64,000 nt of DNA from Achromobacter pestifer (GTDB lineage Bacteria > Pseudomonadota > Gammaproteobacteria > Burkholderiales > Burkholderiaceae_B): NCBI RefSeq assembly GCF_013267355.1, contig NZ_CP053985.1, positions 2,542,001-2,606,000 on the forward strand. Direction: 5' to 3'. The notes below the pieces were generated by a model. The model saw only the letters and a program-made list of their open reading frames with translations. It was not told the origin of the DNA and searched no databases. Made by a program: the position numbers and the translations under genes. Position 1 is the first letter of the stretch; every line of letters begins with the position of its first letter. Below, piece by piece: positions 9,471-18,128 of this stretch.

Positions 9471-9899
9471 TCAGAACGGCTTCAACACCACCAGCACAAT
9501 GATGAGCACGAGCGCAATCGCCACCAGCGGCAACAGGTTTACACGCGCCGTTCCCACACCGCCACCCGCAGCCTCAACCGTGCGCCGCAGCCGCCCCGCC
9601 TGCATGCCATGCGCCGCGGCCAGCCCCAGCACCAACGCCAGCTTCACCGACAACCAGCCGCTGCCAAACCACCCCGCGCTGGCCGCCAGATACACGCCCG
9701 TCGCCAACGCTCCCACCATCGCCGGCGTGGTCAGCGTGCGCTCCCACCTGCGCAGCAAGCGCAATCGCGCCAGCTCCTGCGGCAACGCGGGCCCGGGCAG
9801 CTTTGCGGCTGCCGCCAGCACGAACCCCTGCACCATCATCCCCGAGACCCAGAACAGCATCAGCGCGATGTGCAGGGACTTGATCAGCAGATACCCCAT
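9471..9899 (-). CDS. Small integral membrane protein, CopD/HemJ-like
   Basis: 142 residues with four hydrophobic helices. The opening LLIKSLHIALMLFWVSG with an early His resembles the CopD/HemJ-like family, in which conserved histidines can bind heme or copper; this match is from pattern only. It begins three bases after the DUF3817 gene ends, so they form an operon. Confidence 0.65.
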   Translation of the reverse strand: MGYLLIKSLHIALMLFWVSGMMVQGFVLAAAAKLPGPALPQELARLRLLRRWERTLTTPAMVGALATGVYLAASAGWFGSGWLSVKLALVLGLAAAHGMQAGRLRRTVEAAGGGVGTARVNLLPLVAIALVLIIVLVVLKPF

Positions 9900-9902
9900 C
9901 GC

Positions 9903-10226
9903 TCACACCCTGCTGGCGGGTGCCGCGGCGCGGTCCAGCGTGCGCGCGATCACATAGCCGCCGAACGGCACCAGCGTCGCCAGCAAGGTCAGCAGCAGCC
10001 GCTTGCGCGGCCAGTCCTGCGCCGACGCAACATTGCACGCCAGCGCGATGTAAACCATGAACGCCACGCCATGCACCGGCCCGATCCACGACACCGGCGC
10101 CGGCACCCCGGCCAGATGCTTCAGCGGCACCGCGACGCAGACCAGCGCCAGCAGCGTCGTCCCCTCCAGGACCGCCGCCCACTTGAACAGGGAGTGTGTC
10201 GAACCGCCGGAATCTTTCATGGGCAT
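9903..10226 (-). CDS. DUF3817 domain integral membrane protein
   Basis: 107 residues from ATG 10226 (second ATG 10220 possible). The longer open frame upstream reads through sequence likely to be the shared promoter with the GlxA-type regulator. FKWAAVLEGTTLLALV at about 13-28 and the GPVHGVAFMVYIAL helix are typical of DUF3817 (YdzA-like) proteins. Three membrane helices are expected. Function unknown. It forms an operon with the CopD-like gene. Confidence 0.8.
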   Translation of the reverse strand: MPMKDSGGSTHSLFKWAAVLEGTTLLALVCVAVPLKHLAGVPAPVSWIGPVHGVAFMVYIALACNVASAQDWPRKRLLLTLLATLVPFGGYVIARTLDRAAAPASRV

Positions 10227-10368
10227 GGCCACCGCAACGCAAAGGGAACCGGCATTGTCCGGGCTGGCGCAATCGCTTGCCATTGGCCAAAATGCCAATC
10301 TTCGAAAGAAATCCGCCAACCGTGCGATCAGGCCGATCTGGCCCGCCGCAACCGCCGGAATCCCAGGC

Positions 10369-11325
10369 ATGCCCAAGAACGCCTCCCATCGCATCGCCGT
10401 GCTCGCCTTCGACGGCCTGGTCGCGGGCGACCTCGCCGCGCCCTGCGAGATCTTCCAGCTCGCCGAAACCCTCGATGGCCGCCGCCCCTACGAACTACAG
10501 GTCTGCTCCAGCAAACCTCGCGTCCAGACCCAGGCCTTTGACCTGCACATCCGCGCCCGCCTCGACGTGGCGCGCCACGCGCACACCGTCATCGTGCCCG
10601 GCCTGGCCGACCCGAGCCGCGATGTGCCCCGCGACATCCTCGATCTGATCCGCCACGCCCACGCCGCAGGCGCCCGCATCGCCTCCATCTGCACCGGCGC
10701 CTTCATCCTGGCCGCCAGCGGCATCCTCGACGGCCTCAAGGCCACCACCCACTGGAAAGCCGCCGACCAACTGGCCCGCCGCTACCCCGCCATCGACGTC
10801 AACCCCAACGTGCTGTTCGTCGACAACGGCCAGATCCTCACCTCCGCCGGCGCCGCCGCCGGCATGGACCTGTGCCTGCACATGATCAAACGCGACCACG
10901 GCGCCGCGATGGCCGCCAACAGCGCCCGGCTTGCCGTGGTGCCGCTGGAACGCGCTGGCGGCCAGGCGCAGTTCATCGTCCGACCCACGCCGGCCTCGCA
11001 CACCGACCTGACACCACTGCTGCACTGGATCGAGGGCAGGCTGGCGCAAAACCTGACCGTCGGCGCGCTGGCCGCACAGGCAGCGGTAAGCGTGCGCACC
11101 TTGAACCGGCGGTTTCAGGAACTGCTAGGCGTCAGTCCCTTGCAGTGGGTGATCCAGGCCCGGGTGAACCGCGCGCGCGGCATGCTGGAGACGACGGACC
11201 TGCCGGTGGAGCGGGTGGCGATGGAGGTGGGATTTGGGTCGGCGGTATCGCTGCGGGAGCATTTCACAGGGATCGTAGGGACGAGCCCGATGGGGTATCG
11301 AAGGGCGTTCCGGCGCGTGGCGTGA
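10369..11325 (+). CDS. GlxA-type transcriptional regulator (DJ-1/PfpI domain plus AraC HTH)
   Basis: 318 residues. The N-terminal DJ-1/PfpI-like amidotransferase fold covers about 7-170 and has the nucleophile-elbow sequence ASICTGAF. The C-terminal AraC/XylS domain (about 215-315) carries two helix-turn-helix motifs ([21 protein letters not shown] and the later VAMEVGFGSAVSLREHF). Start at ATG 10369 fits the domain boundary. Such proteins often regulate amine or carnitine-type catabolism; the target is not known. It is divergent from the DUF3817/CopD-like pair. Confidence 0.92.
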   Translation: MPKNASHRIAVLAFDGLVAGDLAAPCEIFQLAETLDGRRPYELQVCSSKPRVQTQAFDLHIRARLDVARHAHTVIVPGLADPSRDVPRDILDLIRHAHAAGARIASICTGAFILAASGILDGLKATTHWKAADQLARRYPAIDVNPNVLFVDNGQILTSAGAAAGMDLCLHMIKRDHGAAMAANSARLAVVPLERAGGQAQFIVRPTPASHTDLTPLLHWIEGRLAQNLTVGALAAQAAVSVRTLNRRFQELLGVSPLQWVIQARVNRARGMLETTDLPVERVAMEVGFGSAVSLREHFTGIVGTSPMGYRRAFRRVA

Positions 11326-11372
11326 TGAGGTCCCCATCCCCTTTGGCTTTCCAGAACCCATCATGCGATAAT

Positions 11373-11387
11373 TGATAACGATTCCCA
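11373..11387 (+). promoter_or_regulatory. Fur-box-like site before the FecI-type sigma factor
   Basis: TGATAACGATTCCCA matches the 7-1-7 Fur consensus TGATAATnATTATCA at 11 of 14 positions. It lies 20 bases before the GTG start at 11407. The location fits iron repression of the FecI-FecR-receptor unit. Confidence 0.65.
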
Positions 11388-11406
11388 TTTATTCACAGCA
11401 CAGGCC

Positions 11407-11907
11407 GTGGACTCAACGCGTGACACCCGCTTTTCCACCATCTACAAGAGCGACCATCCCTGGCTGGAGCGCCGACTCCAGAACGGCCTGCGCAATCGCG
11501 AAGACGCCGAGGATATCGCCGGTGAGACCTTCACGCAGTTGCTCTGCCTTCCTGCGCTAGAGCAATTGAACGAACCCCGCGCGATGCTCATCACCATCGC
11601 GCGGCGCATCACATGGCGGCTGTGGCGCCGGCGTGAACTCGAACAAGCCTGGCTGGAGATGCTGCGCCTGCAGCCCGAACCCCTGGAGCCCTCGGCCGAA
11701 GAGCGGGTACAGACCCTGCAGTCCTTGCAGGCGCTCGACACAGCGCTGGACAGTCTGTCTTCCAAGGCCAGGATGGCTTTTCTCTACAGCCAGCTCGACG
11801 GCATGACCCATGTGGAAATCGCCGCGCGGCTGAAGGTTTCTCCCACCATGGTCCGCAAATACATCGTCCAAGCCCTGCGCCGTTGCTGCGAGGTGTTTGG
11901 CGTATGA
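11407..11907 (+). CDS. FecI-like extracytoplasmic function sigma factor
   Basis: 166 residues, GTG start. Region 2 lies at about 8-70 (NREDAEDIAGETFTQLL, the core-binding part) and region 4 at about 112-160 (LPSL-type equivalent LDSLSSKARMAFLYSQ followed by the MTHVEIAARLKVSPTMVRKY helix-turn-helix). It should direct RNA polymerase to the receptor gene when a siderophore signal reaches it through FecR. Its stop overlaps the ATG of the fecR-like gene (ATGA), so the two are translationally coupled. Confidence 0.93.
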   Translation: MDSTRDTRFSTIYKSDHPWLERRLQNGLRNREDAEDIAGETFTQLLCLPALEQLNEPRAMLITIARRITWRLWRRRELEQAWLEMLRLQPEPLEPSAEERVQTLQSLQALDTALDSLSSKARMAFLYSQLDGMTHVEIAARLKVSPTMVRKYIVQALRRCCEVFGV

Positions 11908-12848
11908 CGCCCTTGGACATGCGCAGCCGCGAGGCGGCTATCGAATGGCAGGTCTGTCTGTCCAGCGGTCAGGCCAGCGATGCCGACCGCAAGGCCTTCG
12001 ATCGGTGGTTGGCGGAAAGCCCGAGCCACGGCGCGGCCTGGCAGCGGCTGAATTCGGCGCTGGACGGCACGCTGCATCGCCTGCGGCCCGGACTGCTTGC
12101 CGACGGCAACCCGCTGCGGCGTTCGCTGGTCGGGCCGCAACTCGCGCAGCGCCGCAGGTTGGGCAAGCTCGTCCTGGCGGGCGGGACCGTGCTGCTCGGC
12201 GCCGGTGTCGCGGACCGCTATGTGCCGCTGCGGCATCTGACGGCGGGCTATGTGACCCGCACTGGTGAGCGCCGGCACGTGGCCTTGCCTGACGGCAACA
12301 TGATGGAGTTGGACGCGCGCAGCGCCGCAACGCTGGACGGGCAGCACATCGTGCAGGTGTCCGCCGGCGCCGCCATTTTTGAGGTGGCGGCAGGCCAGGG
12401 GCTACAAGTGCGCCTGCCCCATGGCGACGTCCGCCTCGCCCAAGGGCGCGCCATGGTGCGCTGCGCGTCCGAACGCAGCTTCTGTCTGGCCCTGAGCGGA
12501 ACGGCCGAGGTCTCCACACTCGCCGGTATCCGCCGGCAATTGGCACCCGGCCAGAGCGTCTGGTTCGACGCGCAGCAGATCGATGCGGTGCAGAACAACC
12601 AGGGGTACGCCGCCGCCTGGAGCAACGGCGAGCTTGAAGTCCACGACGAACCCTTGCAGACCGTGGTCGATGCCCTGGCCCGGTATCGGCCGGGTTGGCT
12701 GCGGACCTCACCCCAGGCGTCCCGCCTGCGTGTCACCGGCCTGTTCCCGCTGGACGATAGCGACCGCGCCCTGGCGGCGCTCACGCATACCCTGCCCATC
12801 CGGCTGCAACGGCTGAGCAATTGGTACGTCATGATCGATCTCGCCTGA
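11904..12848 (+). CDS. FecR-like anti-sigma/signal transducer
   Basis: 314 residues. It has an N-terminal cytoplasmic DUF4880 region (about 9-50, REAAIEWQVCLSSGQ, FDRWLAESPSH), one membrane helix at about 87-105, then the periplasmic FecR domain (TRTGERRHVALPDGNMMELD) and a C-terminal STN-like region (about 260-314). It relays receptor occupancy to the sigma factor. The start at ATG 11904 overlaps the sigma-factor stop. The first 10 residues and the Trp-containing motif match the family pattern. Confidence 0.93.
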   Translation: MTPLDMRSREAAIEWQVCLSSGQASDADRKAFDRWLAESPSHGAAWQRLNSALDGTLHRLRPGLLADGNPLRRSLVGPQLAQRRRLGKLVLAGGTVLLGAGVADRYVPLRHLTAGYVTRTGERRHVALPDGNMMELDARSAATLDGQHIVQVSAGAAIFEVAAGQGLQVRLPHGDVRLAQGRAMVRCASERSFCLALSGTAEVSTLAGIRRQLAPGQSVWFDAQQIDAVQNNQGYAAAWSNGELEVHDEPLQTVVDALARYRPGWLRTSPQASRLRVTGLFPLDDSDRALAALTHTLPIRLQRLSNWYVMIDLA

Positions 12849-12930
12849 AGAATTTTCTGCGCCAGGTGTTTTTTTGCCGGCGCCGATGCACATACATGGA
12901 ACGCGTGCTCACGCATCCACGGAGTGTTCC

Positions 12931-15294
12931 ATGCTTTCCCTCAGGTTTCCGGCTGCCTGCGTCATCGCAGCCGCCGCCAGCACCGCCCATGCCCAGGCGC
13001 TGCGCCACTATGATTTGCCCGCGGGCCAGCTGGATGTCGCGCTGACGCAGATCGCGCGCGTCGCGGGCGCGGTGATCTCGTTTCGCGCCGAACTGGTGGC
13101 AGGCAAATCCGCGCCGGCCATCTCCGGCCGGTTGACCGTCGACGAAGCCACCGCGCGCGCGCTGACCGGAAGCGGGCTGGAACTACGACGCACGCCGGAC
13201 GGCAGCCTGACCGTAGCGCCATCAGGCACCACGACGCTCTCGCCGGTGACGGTCGAGGCGGCCACGCTGGGCGTGACCGAGGGCACGCATTCATACACCA
13301 CACCGGTGATGGCCACGGCCACCAAATTCGCGCTTTCGCCGCGCGAGACGCCGCAATCGGTCAGCGTCGTGACCCGCCAGCAGATCGAGGACCGCGGCTT
13401 CCAGTCGCTGGACGATGTGGCCCGCGACACCACCGGCCTGACCACGCGCCAGATTGGCGGCGGCGAGCGCACGCAGTTCTTCTCACGCGGATTCGAGATC
13501 AGTTCGTTCCTGGCCGACGGCGTGCCGCTGGCCTACGACTACGACACCCAGGGCGTGGCGACGCTGGCCATGTACGATCACATCGAAGTGCTGCGCGGCG
13601 CAGCCGGCATGATGACCGGCGCAGGCAATCCCTCGGGCACGATCAACCTGGTGCGCAAGCGCGCGACGGCGGTGCCACAGTTTTCGGTGACCGCCAGCGC
13701 CGGTAGCTGGGACAACTATCGCGGCGAAGTCGACGGGTCGGGCGCCTTGAACGAAAGCGGCACCCTGCGCGCACGCGGCGTCGTCGCCTATCAGGACTCG
13801 GACACCTTCAAGAAAGCCTACGAGCATCAACGCCAGCTCTATTACGGCACCATCGAAGCCGACCTCACGGCAAACACCACGCTCAGCATCGGCGGCTACT
13901 ACAACCGCGAAGACAACCCCGGCGCGGATTGGAATGGCCTGCCGACCCGCCGGGATGGCAGCTTCTACGACTTCAAGCGGTCGACCCGCCTTTCACCGGA
14001 TTGGGCCTATTGGAACAAGGAAAACACCAGCTTCTTCGCCGAACTCGATCATCGCTTCGACAACGGCTGGTCCGGCAAGCTGACCGCCCGCACGCTGCGC
14101 GCCAAAATGAACATGCTGGGCAGCTACCTCTATCCCCTGGAGAACTCGACGTTCTTCGGGCAAGGCTTGGGCCAGTACAACTACGACAAGACCCAGTACA
14201 GCGTCGACGGCTACCTGAGCGGCCCGTTCACGCTGCTGGGGCGCACGCATGAACTGGTGCTGGGCGGCAGCTTCATGAAGAACAAGGACGACGACGGTCC
14301 TGGCGGATGGCCGCTAGGCTATGACATGACAGTCGATCCTGAACACTGGGACTCCAGCGCCGTCGAAAAGCCCGCGTTCGTCTACCCCTGGTCGCGCAAG
14401 GGATTCCAGCGCCAGATGAGCGGCTACGCCACTACCCGCCTGAGCCTCGCGGACCCGCTGACGCTGATGCTGGGCGCCAGGCTGGACTGGTACGAATACG
14501 ACATGACGCTGAAGTCCGGCGACTACGTCAGCCCGCCCGCGGCCTACAAGGTCAACCACGAACTGACACCCTACGCGGGCCTGATCTACGACCTGGACCG
14601 CCACCATTCCGTCTACACCAGCTGGACCAGCGTATTCCAGCCGCAAAACTACCAATCAGCCAGCGGCGCCCCGCTGGATCCGGTCATCGGCACCAATCTG
14701 GAAGCGGGCATCAAGGGCGAGTACTTCGACGGCCGCCTCAACGCCAGCGCGGCGGTCTTCCAGATCCGCCAGCGCAACCGTCCTGTCGCCCTGACCACGT
14801 CCTCGTGCGGCCCAGGCGTGATCGAATGCTATGCGCCCTCCGGCAAGGTGGAAAGCCGAGGCGTCGAATTCGAAGTGGCAGGCGCAATCACGCCGGGCTG
14901 GCAGGTGTCGGCCGGCTATACCTACAACCAATCCAAGTATCTGGAGGATTCGGGCAACATCCGGGCTGGCGCAGCGTATGACACGCAGACCCCGCGCCAT
15001 CTGTTCAAGCTCTCGACCATGTACACCTTGCCTGGCTCCTTGAATGCCTGGCGCGTGGGCGGGGCGATGCGCGTGCAAAGCGCGATCAGCTTGCCTGCCT
15101 ACAACGTGCGCCAACCCGGCTACAGCATATGGGATGCCGTGGTGGCTTATCGCGCCAGCCCGAATCTGGATCTGCGCCTGAACGTCTACAACCTGTTCGA
15201 CAAGTACTACTACCAGGCCATCGGCAGCAACCAGGACAACAACCACTTCGGCGCGCCGCGGTCGTTTTTGTTGACGGCGAAGTACACGTTCTAA
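12931..15294 (+). CDS. FecA-like TonB-dependent siderophore receptor with N-terminal signalling domain
   Basis: 787 residues. ATG 12931 is preceded by GGAG and starts a signal peptide ending near AHA (about 21). Residues 24-75 are a secretin/TonB short N-terminal (STN) domain, which contacts FecR and marks a signalling receptor. The plug spans about 125-240 (PRETPQSVSVVTRQQIEDR) and the barrel runs to the C-terminal Phe. NVYNLFDKYYY near 15185-15210 is the standard late motif. It closes the sigma/anti-sigma/receptor unit. The likely ligand is a hydroxamate-type ferric siderophore, but this is inferred only from general FhuE/FpvA resemblance. Confidence 0.95.
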   Translation: MLSLRFPAACVIAAAASTAHAQALRHYDLPAGQLDVALTQIARVAGAVISFRAELVAGKSAPAISGRLTVDEATARALTGSGLELRRTPDGSLTVAPSGTTTLSPVTVEAATLGVTEGTHSYTTPVMATATKFALSPRETPQSVSVVTRQQIEDRGFQSLDDVARDTTGLTTRQIGGGERTQFFSRGFEISSFLADGVPLAYDYDTQGVATLAMYDHIEVLRGAAGMMTGAGNPSGTINLVRKRATAVPQFSVTASAGSWDNYRGEVDGSGALNESGTLRARGVVAYQDSDTFKKAYEHQRQLYYGTIEADLTANTTLSIGGYYNREDNPGADWNGLPTRRDGSFYDFKRSTRLSPDWAYWNKENTSFFAELDHRFDNGWSGKLTARTLRAKMNMLGSYLYPLENSTFFGQGLGQYNYDKTQYSVDGYLSGPFTLLGRTHELVLGGSFMKNKDDDGPGGWPLGYDMTVDPEHWDSSAVEKPAFVYPWSRKGFQRQMSGYATTRLSLADPLTLMLGARLDWYEYDMTLKSGDYVSPPAAYKVNHELTPYAGLIYDLDRHHSVYTSWTSVFQPQNYQSASGAPLDPVIGTNLEAGIKGEYFDGRLNASAAVFQIRQRNRPVALTTSSCGPGVIECYAPSGKVESRGVEFEVAGAITPGWQVSAGYTYNQSKYLEDSGNIRAGAAYDTQTPRHLFKLSTMYTLPGSLNAWRVGGAMRVQSAISLPAYNVRQPGYSIWDAVVAYRASPNLDLRLNVYNLFDKYYYQAIGSNQDNNHFGAPRSFLLTAKYTF

Positions 15295-15324
15295 GATTGG
15301 AGCGTGGCAGGGAGGATCGCCAGG

Positions 15325-15390
15325 AATAAAGGCGTCAGACGACGATTTCGCTACATGTGGCTGGCGTAACGGTAGTCTGGCATCTTTATT
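15325..15390. repeat. Inverted repeat of the GTGTCAGAC family, copy A (diverged)
   Basis: Left arm AATAAAGGCGTCAGACGACG (15325-15344 onward) pairs with the right arm ending TCTGGCATCTTTATT at 15390. About 20 of 27 arm positions pair. It shares arm and loop features with the copies at 20315 and 21307. Confidence 0.7.
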
Positions 15391-15481
15391 CGCAGGTTTG
15401 ACGACAGTGCTGTCGCTAAACCAGATCTTGCCCTTGCTGGCCTAGTTGAAGAGGAGGCCAGGCCTGGTGTGCCGGGCGATC

Positions 15482-15688
15482 CTATTTCTGGACATCCTGC
15501 CGCTGACGCTGGTACGTGTCATAGGATTTGGACGCATCGCTCTGGCAACGCTGTCGCTCCTGGTTGTCGGCGATCTTATTGCAGTCATTCCGTTGCCAGG
15601 ATTGGCCAGTGTCATACAACTGGCGGGACGAGCAAGCCGTCCCGGCGGCGGCCACTACGATGCAGGCGAAGATCAGGGCGTAGCGCAA
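15482..15688 (-). CDS. Small lipoprotein of unknown function
   Basis: 68 residues. The signal sequence (about 1-18) ends in a lipobox-like GTAC (Cys19), then SSRQLYDTGQSWQRNDCNKI. A second Cys pair may form a disulfide. The mature part is highly polar and helical (ERQRCQSDASKSYDTYQRQRQ). The C-terminus of about 50 residues resembles small periplasmic lipoproteins of Burkholderiales, but the function is unknown. It stands alone. Confidence 0.7.
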   Translation of the reverse strand: MRYALIFACIVVAAAGTACSSRQLYDTGQSWQRNDCNKIADNQERQRCQSDASKSYDTYQRQRQDVQK

Positions 15689-16089
15689 AGGAGTCTCCTG
15701 AGAGCGCGGCGTGAGATTGGCGGATGTAGTCCGCGTATGACGGGCGTGCTGCAGGGTTACGGTTTACTTTTTTTTGACCGGGAGCGCCACATTGATTCGC
15801 ATGCGATCCCTCTCTGCGCGTGTGCAGGCGGCCGAATCAGACTCTGCGCGGGAATCCTGGGCTCCATGCACAGGCGCCAGATCATCTAGCAACGTCAGGC
15901 CGCCCGCAAGGCCTGCTTATCCCGGCTGCGGCTACCTGATGCGGTTTCAATAGCACGCCAGCTTCGAATCACGAATCGTGACCCGACACAGGGTGAAAGC
16001 CCGTCGGCGTGGCTAAGAGTATCCGCAAGACCGGAAGACGCCGCACAGAGTAGACTGGCCGCCTGTCCATCCGTATCGAGTCCTACTCC
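15689..16089. other. Gene-poor stretch
   Basis: About 400 bases without a convincing coding frame. I see only a short palindrome CACGAATCGTG (15970-15980) and some GC-rich hairpin potential (CGAC...GTCG near 15983-16005). No promoter or RNA gene is clear. Confidence 0.4.
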
Positions 16090-16464
16090 ATGCTAGTCAA
16101 AGCCCTACGTGTCGGCCTGGGTCAAATCATCGTGCTGGGCGACGCCCTCACGCGGCCCCGCCCGCAACAGCGCTCCGCGCAAGGCCAGGCCACGGTCAAC
16201 ACCGAAGCGGCCAAGCTGTCGCTCTACCAATTCCACGCCTGCCCGTTCTGCGTCAAGACGCGGCGCGCCATCCACAAGCTCAACGCGCCCATCGCGCTGC
16301 GCGACGCCAAGGGCGATCCCGAAGCGCGCGCGCAACTGCAGGCAGGCGGCGGCAAGGTGAAGGTGCCGTGCCTGCGCATCGACGACGCAGCAGGCACGCG
16401 TTGGATGTATGAGTCCAGCGACATCATCGCCTACCTCGAGCAACGCTTCGCCAACGTGGCCTGA
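16090..16464 (+). CDS. Glutaredoxin-like / GST N-terminal domain protein
   Basis: 124 residues. After an N-terminal extension of about 42 residues comes a thioredoxin-type fold with the redox motif CPFC (about 52-55) in LYQFHACPFCVKTRRAI, and the glutathione-binding cis-Pro region VPCLRI (about 92-97), then MYESSDIIAYLEQRF. It probably reduces disulfides or glutathionylated proteins in the cytoplasm. The N-terminal extension has a weak hydrophobic part and may be an anchor. Confidence 0.88.
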   Translation: MLVKALRVGLGQIIVLGDALTRPRPQQRSAQGQATVNTEAAKLSLYQFHACPFCVKTRRAIHKLNAPIALRDAKGDPEARAQLQAGGGKVKVPCLRIDDAAGTRWMYESSDIIAYLEQRFANVA

Positions 16465-16473
16465 CGGAAGCGC

Positions 16474-16905
16474 ATGGGCATGCCCCGCCTGGCTCGCCTG
16501 TTTCTCATCACCTTGGCCGCCATGGGTGCGCTGGCCGGCTGCGATTCCTCGTCCTTGAAACCCGCGCCGCCCGGATCAAAACTCAACGCCGAAGCCATCG
16601 CCACGCGCGACACGCCGCCGGAGCTGCAGTTCAAGGGCGTACTGGCAGGCCAGCCCGTGCATCTGCTGGTGCATGAATGCAAGGTGTACAAGGTCGAGCC
16701 GGCCGAAGGCGAGAACGTGAAGTGGACGCTGGTGCTTGAAGGCGACTTCTCTCTGCTGCCGACCCTCTGCGTCCAGCAGCGGCTGACCGAGAGCAAGGGG
16801 GTGGTGACTGCGTTCCTGGGGCGGCAGGCGTTTGGCGCGGGTGGGTGTTGCACGGGGACGCCGGAGTATCGGTCCAGGGATGGGGTGAATTGGAAGCCGC
16901 GTTGA
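16474..16905 (+). CDS. Lipoprotein of unknown function
   Basis: 143 residues. The signal peptide ends in the lipobox LAGC (Cys23). The mature protein has four further Cys (one in LVHEC, one in LPTLC and a CC pair at GAGGCCTG), which suggests a disulfide-bonded periplasmic domain. It begins nine bases after the glutaredoxin-like gene, so they are probably one operon. No family recognised. Confidence 0.75.
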   Translation: MGMPRLARLFLITLAAMGALAGCDSSSLKPAPPGSKLNAEAIATRDTPPELQFKGVLAGQPVHLLVHECKVYKVEPAEGENVKWTLVLEGDFSLLPTLCVQQRLTESKGVVTAFLGRQAFGAGGCCTGTPEYRSRDGVNWKPR

Positions 16906-16962
16906 GTGTGGGCTTTGTGTTCGCCGACGCTGACTACGCCGTACCCCAAAGGAAAGCCGCAG

Positions 16963-17520
16963 ATGGCAAATGACGACCGCAGCCTGATTATTCCCAGAAG
17001 AACGCCCGAATCAACGGCCATGACGGCCAACGTCAAACGCGCGATGACGATCACCGCAGCCCTAAACCGCCTGACCTTCAACGACGCCGCTGAAGTCCGC
17101 GCCTTGTTCAGCGAACTGATCGGCAAGACGGTCGATGAGAGCTTTCTGTTGATACCTCCGTTCTATACGACCGGAGGTCCCGACATCAGCGTCGGGCGCA
17201 ATGTCTTCGTCAATCAGAACTGCACCTTCTATGACTTGGGTGGGTTGAGCATTGCCGATGACGTGATGATCGGGCCGAACGTCAGCCTCATTACGTCCGG
17301 CCATCCCATCGAACCGTCGCGGCGTCGCGACTTCGTCACTGCGAAGCCCATTGTGATCGAGAGGAATGTCTGGATCGCGGCGGGTGCGACCGTTATTGGT
17401 GGTGTGACTGTGGGCGAGAACTCGGTGATCGCGGCGGGTTCGGTGGTTACCAAGGATGTGCCTGCGAATACGCTGGTGGGTGGGAATCCGGCAAGGGTAA
17501 TTCGGTCGATTGCTGAGTAA
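16963..17520 (+). CDS. Sugar O-acetyltransferase of the LacA/NodL/Maa type (hexapeptide repeat)
   Basis: 185 residues. ATG 16963 follows AAAGGAAAG; the upstream open frame is not needed. Residues 12-60 form the maltose/galactoside-type N-terminal helix region (FNDAAEVRALFSELIGK), then left-handed beta-helix hexapeptide repeats (ISVGRNVFVNQNCTFYDLGG, IADDVMIGPNVSLITSGHP) with the catalytic-type His in TSGHP and the VIAAGSVVTKDVPANTLVGG end cap. It transfers acetyl from acetyl-CoA to a sugar or related hydroxyl. The substrate is unknown. Confidence 0.92.
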   Translation: MANDDRSLIIPRRTPESTAMTANVKRAMTITAALNRLTFNDAAEVRALFSELIGKTVDESFLLIPPFYTTGGPDISVGRNVFVNQNCTFYDLGGLSIADDVMIGPNVSLITSGHPIEPSRRRDFVTAKPIVIERNVWIAAGATVIGGVTVGENSVIAAGSVVTKDVPANTLVGGNPARVIRSIAE

Positions 17521-17562
17521 GGCGGGCGCTCGAGCGCCTCGCCTCTGGCTGCTTGAGTTTGG

Positions 17563-17895
17563 CTACTGGATCGACGACGGCGCGCCGTGCGTGACGTCGC
17601 CGAGATCCGCATCCACCTCGCAAAAGCGCGCCTGCGCCAACATGGCATCGGTCAAGGTGCCCAGGTGATCGCACAGGCCTTCCACTCCGCCCATCAACGC
17701 CGCCACTGTCCAGGCGTCCAACGGCTGCCCGCCTGTTGCGTCGGGTTCGGATGCGCTGTTGCCAACCATGCGGGCCATGGCCTCGATGGCGTGACGGGCA
17801 CGGTCGATGTGGTGGAGATGGGAGAGGGGGACTGCACCGAGCTCGGGATCGGATTCGACGGACCAGGGGTTTTGGGTGAGGGGGTGGGATTGCAT
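17563..17895 (-). CDS. Small protein of unknown function behind a structured leader
   Basis: 110 residues. ATG 17895 has a GGAG Shine-Dalgarno 9 bases before it; the longer open frame upstream runs through repeats and is not credible. The protein is acidic and helical (HIDRARHAIEAMARMVGN; LDAWTVAALMGGVEGLCDHLG), with no signal or membrane helix. Gene length and leader style remind me of the Pseudomonas DUF3077/DUF6124 genes; that comparison is from memory and unproven. Confidence 0.65.
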   Translation of the reverse strand: MQSHPLTQNPWSVESDPELGAVPLSHLHHIDRARHAIEAMARMVGNSASEPDATGGQPLDAWTVAALMGGVEGLCDHLGTLTDAMLAQARFCEVDADLGDVTHGAPSSIQ

Positions 17896-18128
17896 GACAG
17901 GCTCCAAAGACAAGTTAGGCCTGCTCCCCACTTCCAAATGGGGTGGGCGGGCACATGGCAAGGTTGGAAGACCGGCGTCTTTGGAAACCGGCGTGCGCGA
18001 ACGCACCCTCGCCAAGGCCCGCCCATAGGGACGTGCAGAGACGTTCGGACGTGAAAATGCCGCCTAAGCGGCGGCGGTCCGCCAAAGACACTACCGGCTT
18101 CCAAACCGGGCTACCGGTGGTGCGGTAG
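17896..18128 (-). ncRNA. Structured 5' leader candidate (cis-regulatory RNA)
   Basis: The 230 bases before the gene at 17895 hold a series of short hairpins on the minus strand. From 5' to 3' these are CTACCG/CGGTAG (18128-18111), GCCGCC/GGCGGC (18075-18059), GTGCG-TTCG-CGCAC (18006-17993, a UUCG tetraloop) and CCCCA/TGGGG (about 17944-17927). GTCTTTGG occurs twice on the minus strand and once inverted as CCAAAGAC. TTTGGAAG occurs twice. The spacing and repeats fit a folded leader, not random DNA. Confidence 0.45.

Noticed and set aside
11041..11325. Possible second regulator on the opposite strand of the AraC helix-turn-helix
   Set aside because: Antisense of a clear AraC domain; no start or domain of its own.
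15446..15889. 147-codon plus-strand frame over the small lipoprotein region
   Set aside because: The lipoprotein on the minus strand has a signal and lipobox, while this frame has no such support.
15983..16005. GGGTGAAAGCCC-like hairpin resembling a riboswitch fragment
   Set aside because: The conserved blocks of a cobalamin or other known riboswitch are absent, and no relevant gene follows closely.
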